Assembly (NCBI GenBank): GCA_035535195.1
Contig: DATLQK010000011.1
Span: forward strand, 1 to 22,752
Direction: 5' to 3'
DNA length: 22,752 nt
Origin: JACDAN01 sp035535195
Lineage (GTDB): Bacteria; Actinomycetota; Thermoleophilia; Gaiellales; Gaiellaceae
Shown in pieces: positions 1-7,266 of this stretch. The translations under genes and the position numbers were made by a program. How positions within the stretch are numbered: the first letter of the stretch is position 1; every line of letters begins with the position of its first letter. Under the pieces are notes generated by a model. That model saw nothing but the letters and a program-made list of their open reading frames with translations, made no database searches and was not told the DNA's origin.

Positions 1-174
1 GGGCGCCGGCTGGGCGTTCTGCGACTGGACCGCGCCGGGGTCTCCGCTCGACCCGTTTCCGGACGACGAGCCTCCGGCGCCGAACGCGCCGCTGGCCCAG
101 ATCGTCACGATCACCGCCACGACGCCTGCCACCGCCAGCAGGGGCCGCAGGTCGAGCTTTCGCGCTTCCTCCAT
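1..174 (-). CDS. Membrane-anchored hypothetical protein, N-terminal part (cut by window edge)
   Basis: I do not recognise this protein; only its first 58 codons are in the window. It starts with MEEARKLDLRPLL, followed by a single hydrophobic segment (about residues 11-32, AVAGVVAVIVTIW and so on). A Gly/Ser-rich linker (GGSSSGNGSSG) and a Gln/Pro-rich stretch come next. This is the layout of a protein anchored by one N-terminal helix with its main domain outside the membrane. The ATG is preceded by an unusually complete ribosome binding site, AAGGAGGTGA, in the 20-nt gap after the VWA gene. It is therefore probably the fourth gene of the MoxR/DUF58/VWA operon. Such operons often continue with other membrane or peptidase genes, but the visible part does not show which kind this is. 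Confidence 0.7.
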   Translation of the reverse strand, partial: MEEARKLDLRPLLAVAGVVAVIVTIWASGAFGAGGSSSGNGSSGDPGAVQSQNAQPAP

Positions 175-194
175 CGGCCTCACCTCCTTCCTCG

Positions 195-1160
195 TCACGG
201 GATGCGTCCGAACCAGAGCGCCGAGAGCGACGCGCCCAGAAGCAGGAACACCGCGCCGCCGGCGGCGAACGCCGCCGTCAGCTCGCGCTTCTCGTCCTCG
301 AACGAGACCTGCGAGCCGATCTGCTTGTAGACCGCCTCGAGGTCGGCCTTGGTGGGCGCCTCGAAGTACTTGCCGCCGGTCTCCTGCGCCACCGTCTTCA
401 GCGTCTCGCGGTCGGGCGGGACGTCGTAGGTTTGCGTCTGGCCGTACTGGTCGGTGATCTCCACCTGCCCGGCGTCGGTGCCGAGGGCGATCGTGTAGAT
501 CGGGATCCCCGCCTTCTTCGCCTCGTCGACGACTGCAAGCGGGTCGCTCCCGGTCGAGTTCGCGCCGTCGGAGAGGAGGAGCACCGCGAAGAGCGGCTTG
601 TCGCCCGACTGCTGCTTCTGCTGCTCGGGGGGCGCGAGGCGAACGGATGCGAGAATCGCGTCACCCAGCGCTGTTCCGACCTCGCCGTGGATCGACTCGA
701 GGGAGGAGCGAACGACGCTTCGGTCCTCCGTTGGCTCCTCGCGCACGCGCACCGCGCTCGAGAACGAGACGAGCCCGACCTTGAAGTTGTCGGGGACCAC
801 GTCGAGGAACGTCGCGGCGGCGGACTTGGCGGCGTCGAGCCGGCTCGGAGCGACGTCCGTGGCCGTCATCGACGCCGAGTTGTCCATCGTCAAGACGACC
901 GTCGCGTCGTTTCGTGGCACGGCGACGACCGCCTGGGGCCGCGCCATCGCCACGATCAGCGCGGCGAGCGCGGCCAGCACGAGGGCAGCCGGCAGGTGAC
1001 GCCGTCGTCCGGGGGAGGCGTCGACGACGTTCGCCAGCAGGTCGAGGTTCGTGAACCGTGCCGCGTATTTGATCCGCCTGCGCTGCAGGAGCCAGTACGC
1101 GACGAGCGCGAGCGGGATCAGCAGCAGGCCCCAGAGGATGAACGGGCTTGCGAAGCTCAT
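195..1160 (-). CDS. VWA-domain membrane protein (BatA/BatB type)
   Basis: This 321-residue protein has the BatA/B layout: two N-terminal hydrophobic segments (about 6-25 and 55-73), a von Willebrand factor A domain (about 85-285) and a C-terminal membrane helix (about 295-317). The metal-ion-dependent adhesion site is intact: DNSAS at 93-97 (D93, S95, S97), a threonine at about 163 in VGTALGDA, and D198 in LLLSDGAN. The VWA domain should face the periplasm or cell exterior and bind a protein ligand through a divalent metal. Its start overlaps the DUF58 stop by four bases (ATGA), so the two are translationally coupled. Family knowledge: MoxR/DUF58/VWA sets are linked to assembly or activation of other proteins and to envelope stress (Bat systems). 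The client of this set is not evident. Confidence 0.93.
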   Translation of the reverse strand: MSFASPFILWGLLLIPLALVAYWLLQRRRIKYAARFTNLDLLANVVDASPGRRRHLPAALVLAALAALIVAMARPQAVVAVPRNDATVVLTMDNSASMTATDVAPSRLDAAKSAAATFLDVVPDNFKVGLVSFSSAVRVREEPTEDRSVVRSSLESIHGEVGTALGDAILASVRLAPPEQQKQQSGDKPLFAVLLLSDGANSTGSDPLAVVDEAKKAGIPIYTIALGTDAGQVEITDQYGQTQTYDVPPDRETLKTVAQETGGKYFEAPTKADLEAVYKQIGSQVSFEDEKRELTAAFAAGGAVFLLLGASLSALWFGRIP

Positions 1161-2086
1161 CGCCGCCGCCCTTCTCGCCCGATGAACCCGGCGAAGTGGC
1201 GGAGCCAGTCGCCGGCGGTCGAGAGGACCGCGTGTGGGACGCCCAGCGAGGCGAGCTCCCTCGCGAGGTCTGTCCGCTCGGCCTCGGCCGCCTCGGCGAA
1301 TCGCTCGCGCAGGCGGCGCTTCGCCGTGTCCACGTGCAGCTTGCGCCCCGTCTCCGGGTCGACGAGCCAGATGTGGCCGACGTTCGGCAGCTCCTGCTCT
1401 CGCGGGTCGCGGATCTCGACCGCGACGACCGCGTGGCGCGACGCCAGGCGCAGGAGCGGCGCCTTCCAGTCCCGCGGGCCGCGGAAGTCCGAGACGACCA
1501 GGACGAGCGACCGCTGGCGCGCGACCCGCGCCACCTGCGTCAGCGCCTCGCCGATCGAGGTCTGCCCGACCTGCTCCGGCTCGGGATCGCGCCGGAGCGC
1601 CAGCAGGACGCCGAGCAGCCCGACCCGGCCCTGGCGGGGCCGCATCGTCACGGGAGGCCTGCCACCGAAGGTCGCGACGCCGATCCGGTTACCGCGCCGG
1701 GAGGCGGCGTGGCCCATCGCGATCGCAACGCCTTCGGCGACGTCCCACTTCCGGCGGTCCGCCGTCCCGAACGTCATCGAGGGCGAGACGTCGAGGAGGA
1801 GCCACGACGTCAACGCCCGCTCGGCGACGTCCACCCGGACCTGCACCTCGTCAGTCCGCGCGGTCGCGTTCCAGTCGATCCGGCGGACGTCGTCCCCCGG
1901 CTCCCATGGGCGGATCTGCGCGAGCTCCGTGCCGAGGCCGATCTGCGCCGTTCGGTGCTCGCCGGGCAGAAGCCCTTCGACCCGCCGCCCGATCTTGAGG
2001 TCGAGGGTGCGGAGAAGCGCATCCGGCATCGGACCAGGCCCGGGCCTGGCCGGATCCCGCTCTCGATGGAGCGCGACGGCGTTCAT
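1157..2086 (-). CDS. DUF58 domain-containing protein
   Basis: This 309-residue protein carries the DUF58 hallmark, RPWEPGDDVRRIDWNATAR (about 59-77). A degenerate VWA-like site follows, with LDVSPSM giving D99, S101 and S103. The later segment GNRIGVATFGG and the strand LVLVVSDFRG (about residue 190) also fit the DUF58/VWA-like fold. No membrane helices or signal peptide are visible, so it is probably cytoplasmic. The gene is fused by ATGA overlaps at both ends, to the MoxR gene upstream and the VWA gene downstream. That is the classical order moxR-DUF58-VWA, and the trio is expected to act as one complex, with the ATPase remodelling a client that the VWA proteins hold. The biochemical role of DUF58 itself is not settled. 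Confidence 0.93.
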   Translation of the reverse strand: MNAVALHRERDPARPGPGPMPDALLRTLDLKIGRRVEGLLPGEHRTAQIGLGTELAQIRPWEPGDDVRRIDWNATARTDEVQVRVDVAERALTSWLLLDVSPSMTFGTADRRKWDVAEGVAIAMGHAASRRGNRIGVATFGGRPPVTMRPRQGRVGLLGVLLALRRDPEPEQVGQTSIGEALTQVARVARQRSLVLVVSDFRGPRDWKAPLLRLASRHAVVAVEIRDPREQELPNVGHIWLVDPETGRKLHVDTAKRRLRERFAEAAEAERTDLARELASLGVPHAVLSTAGDWLRHFAGFIGREGRRR

Positions 2087-3084
2087 GCGGCACGCTCGGA
2101 CAGGTCGATCTCCGGCACCGGGATCGCCTCGAGGACGGCATCCACGATGGACGAGGCGCCGACCTCGGCGGCCAGCGCCTCGTAGCTGAGGACGATCCGG
2201 TGGTGCAGCGCGTCGCGCGCGAGCTCCCGGACGTCCTGGGGCACCACGTACTCGCGCCCGCGGATCAGCGCGAGGGCCCGCGCTGCAGTCACGACCGCGA
2301 TCGGCCCGCGCGGGCTCGCCCCGAACGCGATGTACGGCTTCAGGTCGGCGAGGCCGGCCGCCTCCGGATCCCGCGTCGCCGTCGCGATCAGCACCGCGTA
2401 GCGTGACAGCGCAGGATCGACGTAGACGGACTTCGCGGCCTCACGGAGCGCGGCGAGCTCCTCGAGGTCGAGGATCGACCGCACCTCGGCGAGCCCTGCG
2501 AGCGACCGCTCCACGACGGTCAGCTCGTCCTCGGGCTCGGGATAGCCGACGACCACCTTCAGCATGAACCGGTCGACCTGCGCCTCGGGGAGGGGGTACG
2601 TCCCCTCGGACTCGATCGGGTTTTGCGTCGCCATCACCAGGAACGGATCCGGCGCTCGGAACGTCTCCTTGCCGATCGTCACCTGGCGCTCCTGCATCAC
2701 CTCGAGGAGCGCCGACTGCACCTTCGCCGGCGCGCGGTTGATCTCGTCGGCGAGCAGGAAATTGCACATCACTGGGCCGAGCTCGACATCGAACTCGCCG
2801 GACGCCGGGCGGTACACTCGCGTCCCGACGAGGTCGCTGGGCATCAGGTCGGGCGTGAACTGGATGCGGTTGAAAGTGCCGCCGAGCACCTGCGCCGTCG
2901 TCTTGATCGTCAGGGTCTTCGCGAGGCCAGGGACGCCCTCGATCAGCAGGTGGCCGTCGGCAAGTAGGCAGACGAGCACTCGCTCGAGCATCGTGTCCTG
3001 GCCTGCGATGACGCGCTTGATCTCGAACAGGGCCTGTTCCAACCGGTTCTGGCCGGGGGCTTCGGCTAGGGGTGACTCGTGCAT
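2083..3084 (-). CDS. MoxR-family AAA+ ATPase
   Basis: This is a chaperone-type AAA+ ATPase of 333 residues. The Walker A motif is GVPGLAKT at 50-57 and the Walker B motif is LLADEINRAP with D113/E114. The MoxR-typical segments QFTPDLMPSDLVGTR (75-89), FLVMATQNPIESEGTYPLPEAQ and DRFMLK are all present. I place the start at the ATG at 3084 rather than the upstream in-frame ATG at 3174. The 3084 start has a GAGGAGA ribosome binding site about 6 nt upstream, and MoxR proteins normally begin shortly before the RVIAGQ region, whereas the extra 30 residues look like translated leader. It is the first gene of the operon and overlaps DUF58 by four bases. Confidence 0.95.
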   Translation of the reverse strand: MHESPLAEAPGQNRLEQALFEIKRVIAGQDTMLERVLVCLLADGHLLIEGVPGLAKTLTIKTTAQVLGGTFNRIQFTPDLMPSDLVGTRVYRPASGEFDVELGPVMCNFLLADEINRAPAKVQSALLEVMQERQVTIGKETFRAPDPFLVMATQNPIESEGTYPLPEAQVDRFMLKVVVGYPEPEDELTVVERSLAGLAEVRSILDLEELAALREAAKSVYVDPALSRYAVLIATATRDPEAAGLADLKPYIAFGASPRGPIAVVTAARALALIRGREYVVPQDVRELARDALHHRIVLSYEALAAEVGASSIVDAVLEAIPVPEIDLSERAA

Positions 3085-3127
3085 CGGGTCTCCTCGGGTC
3101 GTGGGATGGCCACTAGGAAACCCACAT

Positions 3128-3155
3128 GCTCTAAGGAGCACCTGAACGCTGTCTA
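3128..3155 (-). promoter_or_regulatory. Possible promoter of the MoxR operon
   Basis: On the minus strand, TAGACA (3150-3155) is one base from the -35 consensus. It is followed after 16 nt by TAGAGC (3128-3133), which is only a weak -10 match. This would start transcription near 3120 and leave a leader of about 35 nt containing the GAGGAGA ribosome binding site of the MoxR gene. The assignment rests on pattern only. Confidence 0.3.
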
Positions 3156-3183
3156 AGAATTCGGTGTGAGCCAAGGAACCACG

Positions 3184-3198
3184 CGCGGTTTGACCGCG
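3184..3198. repeat. Short inverted repeat upstream of the membrane protein gene
   Basis: CGCGGT-TTG-ACCGCG is a perfect 6-bp inverted repeat with a 3-nt centre, 26 nt before the GTG start of the gene at 3225. It could be a small operator or an mRNA hairpin. In GC-rich DNA a palindrome of this size can also arise by chance, so the functional claim is weak. Confidence 0.3.
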
Positions 3199-3224
3199 GC
3201 GACAACGAGGCGGATCATGGCCCT

Positions 3225-3923
3225 GTGCGCGAGCTCCGCCTCTCGACGATCGGCGGTGTAGCGGCCCTCGTGACCGTCGCCGGCTTCGTCGTCGGCATCG
3301 CGATGATGGCGACGAACGGGGTGCAACTGCTGATCCCGGAGACGGGCAAGGACGGAGCAGAGTGGGCGGCGGACGTCCAGGACGCCGGCAACTGGTTCGT
3401 GGTCGGGGCCGCGATCGTCGGCCTAGCCGGGTTCGCGGGGATGATCGCGCTGATCGGCTTCTACGACGTGCTCAAGGGCGCGGGGCCGGTGATGATCCTG
3501 GCGCCGATCCTCGGCGCCGTCGGCCTCACGCTCGTAACGGTCTCGCACGTGATGCCGATCGCGATCGCGCAGGAGCTCGCGCCGTCGTACTCGCCGATCC
3601 GGGCCGACACCTTCGACACGTTCGCGTCGACGTGCCTCTGGTTGAACTACTTCGGGAACGTGCTGAACTGGGGCGTCGTGACGCCGCTCTACGCCGTCGC
3701 GATCCTGAAGACCGGGGCGCTGCCGCGGTGGATCGGGTACGTCGGGCTTGTCTCCGCCGTCTTCGCCGGCTGGCTCGGCGTGCTCGCGCCGGCGTCGAGT
3801 GTGCTCGAGGGCCTAACGACGATCGGCTTCTTCGCGTTCTTCATCTTCCTCGCCGCCATGGGCGTGTCGATCCTGCGCCGCCGCGAGCCGCCGCCCGAAG
3901 CGGCGCCGGCGGCCGTCGCGTAG
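3225..3923 (+). CDS. Six-helix integral membrane protein (DUF4386-like)
   Basis: This 232-residue protein has about six hydrophobic helices (roughly 8-28, 56-77, 84-110, 140-160, 167-187 and 190-213), a positively charged end (SILRRREP) and a Pro/Ala-rich tail. The helix layout and the segment with LKTGALPRWIGYVGLV before the last two helices resemble the DUF4386 family of unknown function; that match is from memory and moderate. The start is taken as GTG at 3225. The ATG eight bases earlier is out of frame, and no strong ribosome binding site is visible. The gene diverges from the MoxR operon and is followed after 17 nt by the CoxG-like gene, so those two may be cotranscribed. No catalytic residues are evident. 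Confidence 0.75.
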   Translation: MRELRLSTIGGVAALVTVAGFVVGIAMMATNGVQLLIPETGKDGAEWAADVQDAGNWFVVGAAIVGLAGFAGMIALIGFYDVLKGAGPVMILAPILGAVGLTLVTVSHVMPIAIAQELAPSYSPIRADTFDTFASTCLWLNYFGNVLNWGVVTPLYAVAILKTGALPRWIGYVGLVSAVFAGWLGVLAPASSVLEGLTTIGFFAFFIFLAAMGVSILRRREPPPEAAPAAVA

Positions 3924-3940
3924 ATCACTAGCCTTCCGCC

Positions 3941-4375
3941 GTGCACATCGAGGGGGAGAAGCGCTTCGCCGCGCCGCCGGACCAGGTCTACGAGGCGCTG
4001 ACAGATCCCGATCGGCTCGGCGCCGCCTTCAGCGCAATCGAGCGGGTCGACGCGGAGGGCGACGACTGGACGGTGCTCGTCCGGCCGCCGGTGCCCGGGG
4101 GCTTCCGGCTCAAGTTCTCGGTCCGGCTGGAGGAGCTACGCCGGCCTGATCACGCGCGGCTGCGGGCGTGGGGCAAGAGCCTCGCCGGCCGCATCTCGGT
4201 CGACAGCTCGTTCGACCTCGAGCCGGAGGGGACGGGGACGCTCATGCGCTGGAGCGCGGAGGTGGACGCCGCCGGCCTCTTCAGCGGCCTCGGCAACCAG
4301 GCGCTCGGGCCGGTGGCGAAGCAGCAGGCTGAACGGGCCCTCGCGCGCCTCGAGCCCCAGCCGGCGAAGGGCTAG
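3941..4375 (+). CDS. SRPBCC / CoxG-like protein
   Basis: This 144-residue protein has the START/SRPBCC fold pattern typical of carbon monoxide dehydrogenase subunit G. It opens with MHIEGEKRFAAPPDQVYEAL, followed by DPDRLGAAFSAIERV. The central strands include FRLKFSVRLEEL, and the ending is an amphipathic helix beginning GLGNQALGPVAKQQAERALARL. These domains form a hydrophobic ligand pocket. CoxG-type members are linked to membrane recruitment or maturation of molybdenum hydroxylases, but no CO dehydrogenase genes lie in the window, so the client is unknown. The start is GTG at 3941. A TAGCCT box (3929-3934) lies 6 nt before it and could give a leaderless transcript, or the gene may be read through from the membrane protein gene. 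It converges on the next gene with a 7-nt gap. Confidence 0.82.
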   Translation: MHIEGEKRFAAPPDQVYEALTDPDRLGAAFSAIERVDAEGDDWTVLVRPPVPGGFRLKFSVRLEELRRPDHARLRAWGKSLAGRISVDSSFDLEPEGTGTLMRWSAEVDAAGLFSGLGNQALGPVAKQQAERALARLEPQPAKG

Positions 4376-4382
4376 AACGCTC

Positions 4383-4736
4383 CTAGGCGATGTCGACGTG
4401 GCGTTCCGCGATGCACGCGCCCGCCCAGCGCTCGGCCGTCTCGATCAGCCGCCCGGCGAGCTCCTCTCGCCGCACCTGCTCCTCGGGGAGCGAGTCCGAC
4501 GGGATCTCGATCCGGACCTGGTGGATCGATGCCTCGGAGTGGTCGTCGATCTCATGGCGCTCCTCCGAGACGATCGAGACGGAGCTGACCTTCTCGAGGA
4601 GCTGCTCGGCCAGGTCGTCGATCTCGGCCGGCGTCGCCTCGCGGCCCGCATAGATGCCGAAGTTGACGCGGACCTCGAGCGCCGGCGGCGACTGTTCGTG
4701 GACGGCGAACGCAAGCGTGTCCAGGTTTGACCTCAT
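4383..4736 (-). CDS. Small hypothetical protein
   Basis: I do not recognise this 117-residue protein. It is acidic and soluble, with no signal peptide or membrane helix. Strands such as ALEVRVNFGIY and HQVRIEIPSD alternate with charged helices such as IDDLAEQLLEKV and EEQVRREELAGRLIETAERW, so an alpha/beta fold is likely. It shows good codon use for this genome (G/C-rich third positions). An AAGGGG ribosome binding site lies 6 nt before the ATG. The gene follows the exporter permease on the same strand after 30 nt, so it may be the last member of that operon, although nothing in the sequence ties it to transport. Confidence 0.65.
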   Translation of the reverse strand: MRSNLDTLAFAVHEQSPPALEVRVNFGIYAGREATPAEIDDLAEQLLEKVSSVSIVSEERHEIDDHSEASIHQVRIEIPSDSLPEEQVRREELAGRLIETAERWAGACIAERHVDIA

Positions 4737-4766
4737 CCTCCGCCCCTTCCCGAAAGGGATAAAGAC

Positions 4767-5516
4767 CTAACGCTCGCGCGGTTCCCAGCGGAAGCCTCGA
4801 AGCGCGATGACGAGGCCGAAGACGCCCCAGGCGGCGATCACGGCGACATCGCTCAGGTGGTCCCAGACCGACGAGTCGTAGACGACGATGTCGCGGCAGA
4901 GCCTGATCATGTGGCTCAGCGGCAGGATCGAGCCGATCGCCTGGAGGGCGGCCGGGAACGCCTCCTCGGAGAAGAACGCCCCGGAGATGAAGGAGATCGG
5001 GAGGTAGATCGCATTCACGACGGCCGACGAGCCTTCCGCGCTCTTCACCACCGTCGTGAGCGCGATCCCGAGCGCGGCGAAGGCGCCGGAGCCGAGCAGC
5101 AGCACGACTGCGAACGAGACGAGCGAAGAGGGGGGTGAGACGTCGTAGGCGAACCGCGCGATCACGACGAGGATCACGGCCTCGAGGACGAAGATCAGGA
5201 TGAACGACGCGAGCACGGCCTCGATGTACGTGGGCCCGGGCAGAGGCGTCGCGCGAAGTCGCTTCAGGACGCCCGACTCCCGGCGGATCACGAGGATGAG
5301 CGCGAGACCGGCGAACGTGGTCGCCGCCGCCCCGTACCCGATCATGCCGCCGAGCAGGAACTTGTAGCCGTCGACCCCGTTGACCTCCTCGTCACCGTAG
5401 GCGGAGCCGAGCAGGAAGTAGAAGACGATCGGGAGCAGGAAGGTGAAGAACGCGAGCTCCCGGCTGCGCCAGAAGAGCCGCTGCTCGGCCTGCAGCTGGT
5501 GGAGGAAGAGCCTCAT
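4767..5516 (-). CDS. ABC-2 type exporter permease
   Basis: This 249-residue permease has an N-terminal amphipathic start (MRLFLHQLQAEQRLFWRSRE) and six hydrophobic segments, including FFTFLLPIVFYFLLGSAYG, a helix ending FAGLALILVI and a strongly hydrophobic FILIFVLEAVILVVIA. The segment RRESGVLKRLRATPLPG between helices 2 and 3 is the hallmark loop of ABC-2/DrrB-like permeases, and the ending IALRGFRWEPRER is also typical. The reading frame stays open far upstream through the ATPase gene, but the real start is the ATG at 5516, which overlaps the ATPase stop by four bases (ATGA). It should pair with that ATPase as a half-transporter dimer that exports a drug, lipid or polymer. The substrate cannot be read from sequence. 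Confidence 0.93.
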   Translation of the reverse strand: MRLFLHQLQAEQRLFWRSRELAFFTFLLPIVFYFLLGSAYGDEEVNGVDGYKFLLGGMIGYGAAATTFAGLALILVIRRESGVLKRLRATPLPGPTYIEAVLASFILIFVLEAVILVVIARFAYDVSPPSSLVSFAVVLLLGSGAFAALGIALTTVVKSAEGSSAVVNAIYLPISFISGAFFSEEAFPAALQAIGSILPLSHMIRLCRDIVVYDSSVWDHLSDVAVIAAWGVFGLVIALRGFRWEPRER

Positions 5517-6370
5517 TCCGGCTGCTCCTCGTGCTCCTCGGTGAGCGAGAGGTAGATCTCCTCGAGCGTCGGGCGGTGGACCTCGAGGGCAACGAGCTCG
5601 TGGCCGTTCTGGAGCGCCTGCGAGGTGAGTTCGTGGAGGAGCCGGGTGGGCTCTTCCGTCTCGATCACGACCTCTTCGCCGTCCCGGCGGAAGCGGACGA
5701 CGGTCGAGGCGGTGCCGGCGATCAGCTCGGCCGGCGTCCCGGAGGCGACGATCTCGCCCCGGCGCAGGACGGCGACGCGGTCGGCGAGCTGTTGCGCCTC
5801 CTCGATGTAGTGGGTGGTCAGCAGGATCGTCTTCCCGAGCGAGCGGAGGTTGCGGATCGTCTGCCACGCCGCCCGCCGGGCGCCGGGGTCGAAGCCCGTC
5901 GTCGGCTCGTCCAGGAAGATCAGCTCCGGGTCGCCGATCAGTGCGACGCCGAGATCGAGCCGCCGCTTCTGCCCACCGGAGAGCGTCCGCACCTTCGAGT
6001 CGGCCTTCTCCTCGAGGCCGACGAGCCGGACGACCTCCTCGACCGGCCGCGCTCGCTCGTAGTAGCCGGCGAAGAGTCGGAGATGCTCGAGCACGGTCAG
6101 GTTCGGGAAGAGCTCGCCCTCCTGGGGCACGACGCCGATGCGCGCCCGCCACTCGCGGCCGTCTCGCTCCGGGTCCACGCCGAGCACGCGCACCTCGCCC
6201 GCGTCGCGCTTCCGGTAGCCCTCGAGGATCTCGATGGTCGTCGTCTTCCCGGCGCCGTTCGGCCCGAGCAGACCGAAGACCTCGCCCGAGCGCAGCTCGA
6301 AGTCGATTCCGCGGACGGCCTCGACCCCGTCGTACGCCTTCTGGAGACCTGTTACCTCGACGGCGTTCAT
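5513..6370 (-). CDS. ABC exporter ATP-binding protein (DrrA-like)
   Basis: This 285-residue nucleotide-binding protein has a Walker A motif at 36-43 (GPNGAGKT), an ABC signature LSGGQ at 130-134, a Walker B motif IFLDEP at 151-156, and the H-loop histidine H187 in LLTTHYIEEA. The C-terminal extension (about 215-285), ending in LEVHRPTLEEIYLSLTEE, is the usual extension of DrrA/CcmA-type exporters. It is the first gene of the exporter operon and overlaps the permease by ATGA. No ribosome binding site precedes its ATG. A promoter (TTGACA, 18 nt, TAACAT) starts transcription only about 6 nt upstream, so a near-leaderless mRNA is likely. The neighbouring divergent PadR gene is its probable regulator. 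Confidence 0.95.
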   Translation of the reverse strand: MNAVEVTGLQKAYDGVEAVRGIDFELRSGEVFGLLGPNGAGKTTTIEILEGYRKRDAGEVRVLGVDPERDGREWRARIGVVPQEGELFPNLTVLEHLRLFAGYYERARPVEEVVRLVGLEEKADSKVRTLSGGQKRRLDLGVALIGDPELIFLDEPTTGFDPGARRAAWQTIRNLRSLGKTILLTTHYIEEAQQLADRVAVLRRGEIVASGTPAELIAGTASTVVRFRRDGEEVVIETEEPTRLLHELTSQALQNGHELVALEVHRPTLEEIYLSLTEEHEEQPE

Positions 6371-6371
6371 C

Positions 6372-6407
6372 TATCTGGTAGAGATGTTACTATCTATCTA
6401 CCCGATA
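6372..6407. promoter_or_regulatory. Putative PadR operator (11-bp inverted repeat)
   Basis: The left arm TATCTGGTAGA (6372-6382) and right arm TCTACCCGATA (6397-6407) are reverse complements at 10 of 11 positions, separated by 14 nt. The repeat fills the whole gap between the divergent exporter ATPase and padR start codons and covers the first base of the padR ATG. Family knowledge: PadR dimers commonly bind such spaced inverted repeats over divergent promoters and repress both their own gene and a transporter. The operator role is inferred from position and symmetry. Confidence 0.65.
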
Positions 6408-6413
6408 TGTCAA
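6384..6413 (-). promoter_or_regulatory. Promoter of the exporter operon
   Basis: On the minus strand a perfect -35 consensus TTGACA (6408-6413) is followed after 18 nt by TAACAT (6384-6389, four of six consensus bases). The predicted transcription start is near 6377, about 6 nt before the ATPase ATG. The -35 box lies inside the first codons of padR, and the spacer contains the right arm of the inverted repeat. A bound repressor would therefore block RNA polymerase. Confidence 0.55.
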
Positions 6414-6979
6414 CGACCCTGACGCCTACGGCCCGCGTGATTCTCGGGATGCTTCGCCTCGGCGCGCAGACCGGGTACGACATCAAGCGGGCGATCGACC
6501 ATTCCACGCGGTTCTTCTGGAGCGCGAGCTACGGGCAGATCTACCCCGAGCTCCGCAAGCTCGAAGAGCGCGGGCTCGTGACAGGACGTCCGGATCCGCG
6601 CGGGGGCGTGAAGCGGACGTCGTACACGCTCACCGACGCCGGCGAGCAGGCGCTCGCGGAGTGGCTCACAGACCGCGAGTCGTACACGTTCGAGCTGCGG
6701 GACGAGGGGCTGCTCCGGTTCTTCTTCGGGGACCTGCTCGCCCGAGACGACGTCATCGCAAATTTGCACTTTCAGCAGGCCTTTTGCGACTTCGTCCTGG
6801 AGCGCTTCCGGGAGCTCGAGCCGCAGGCGCGGACCGGTTTCATCGAGGATTCGCAGATGTACCCGTACCTCGCGCTCGATTACGGGATCCAGTACATGGA
6901 GTGGATGCGCGACTGGTGCGAGCGGACTGCGGGGCAGCTGGAGTCGGGCGAGCTGCCGCCGGCTCCCGAGAGCGCATAG
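6407..6979 (+). CDS. PadR-family transcriptional regulator
   Basis: This 190-residue regulator has an N-terminal winged helix: TPTARVILGMLRLGAQTGYD (6-25), then IKRAIDHSTRFFWSASYGQIYPELRKLEERGLV and the wing GGVKRTSYTLTDAGEQAL. The C-terminal half (about 95-178) is a helical region, including FFFGDLLARD and YMEWMRDW, that matches the dimerisation domain of PadR group 1. The start is the ATG at 6407, although the frame is open much further upstream through the antisense of the ATPase gene. There is no ribosome binding site before it, so it is probably leaderless or nearly so. It is divergent from the ABC exporter, and the inverted repeat between them suggests autorepression plus exporter repression relieved by an exporter substrate. 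Confidence 0.93.
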   Translation: MSTTLTPTARVILGMLRLGAQTGYDIKRAIDHSTRFFWSASYGQIYPELRKLEERGLVTGRPDPRGGVKRTSYTLTDAGEQALAEWLTDRESYTFELRDEGLLRFFFGDLLARDDVIANLHFQQAFCDFVLERFRELEPQARTGFIEDSQMYPYLALDYGIQYMEWMRDWCERTAGQLESGELPPAPESA

Positions 6980-6985
6980 TCATCG

Positions 6986-7033
6986 GCGCGGTCCGGGCCG
7001 GGCTGCGGGTGGGCCGCGCCCGGCCCGGCGCGC
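6986..7033 (+). terminator. Strong GC hairpin after padR, probable transcription terminator
   Basis: CCGGGCCGGGC (6993-7003) pairs perfectly with GCCCGGCCCGG (7018-7028) across a 14-nt loop. An outer GCGCG/CGCGC stem (6986-6990 / 7029-7033) extends it after a 2-nt bulge, giving 16 base pairs. It begins 7 nt after the padR stop. No T-run follows, so it would be a U-poor terminator of the kind common in high-GC actinobacteria, or an mRNA 3'-end protector. Confidence 0.6.
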
Positions 7034-7125
7034 TAGGGGGTCAGCCGCGCGCTCGGGACCGCACCGATACCTCGTGGGGTAGGACGACGGGTGTGACCCG
7101 AGGTTGGAACGGGAACACCCAGACC

Positions 7126-7266
7126 GTGGAAGAGCGCGAGCGGGATGAGCCCGACGAGCTCGAGGCTTCGGTGCTACCGGAACGTGAGGCGATCTCGCTG
7201 ATCTCGCCTGATCCGGTACCGCCTGTCGACCCGGACGCCGAGCCCGAGGAAGACCAGCTCCACTAG
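7126..7266 (+). CDS. Small acidic peptide with an LPEREAISLI motif
   Basis: A 46-residue ORF starts at GTG 7126 and encodes an acidic, proline-rich peptide. Its core is DELEASVLPEREAISLI, followed by a Pro/Asp/Glu tail (SPDPVPPVDPDAEPEEDQLH). An in-frame GTG at 7093 would add 11 residues; that start has TAGGAC 7 nt upstream, matching the leaderless spacing used by neighbouring genes, so it is a real alternative. Codon third positions are mostly G/C. The stop overlaps the convergent beta-propeller stop through a shared CTAG, a common layout between real genes here. From memory, short actinobacterial proteins with a similar LPxREAxSLI core exist, but I cannot name a function. It could be a precursor or regulatory peptide, or it may not be expressed. 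Confidence 0.5.
   Translation: MEERERDEPDELEASVLPEREAISLISPDPVPPVDPDAEPEEDQLH

Noticed and set aside
432..2189. Long plus-strand open frame opposite the VWA and DUF58 genes
   Set aside because: Its translation is Arg/Gly/Asp/Val-rich low-complexity text with no domain pattern. It mirrors the high-GC codon bias of the real minus-strand genes.
3085..3174. Longer MoxR start at 3174
   Set aside because: The extra residues precede a good ribosome binding site and ATG at 3084, and MoxR proteins normally begin near that point.
4744..4758. Small hairpin CCCTT-CCCGA-AAGGG before the small hypothetical gene
   Set aside because: Only five base pairs. It partly covers the ribosome binding site but is too short to claim regulation.
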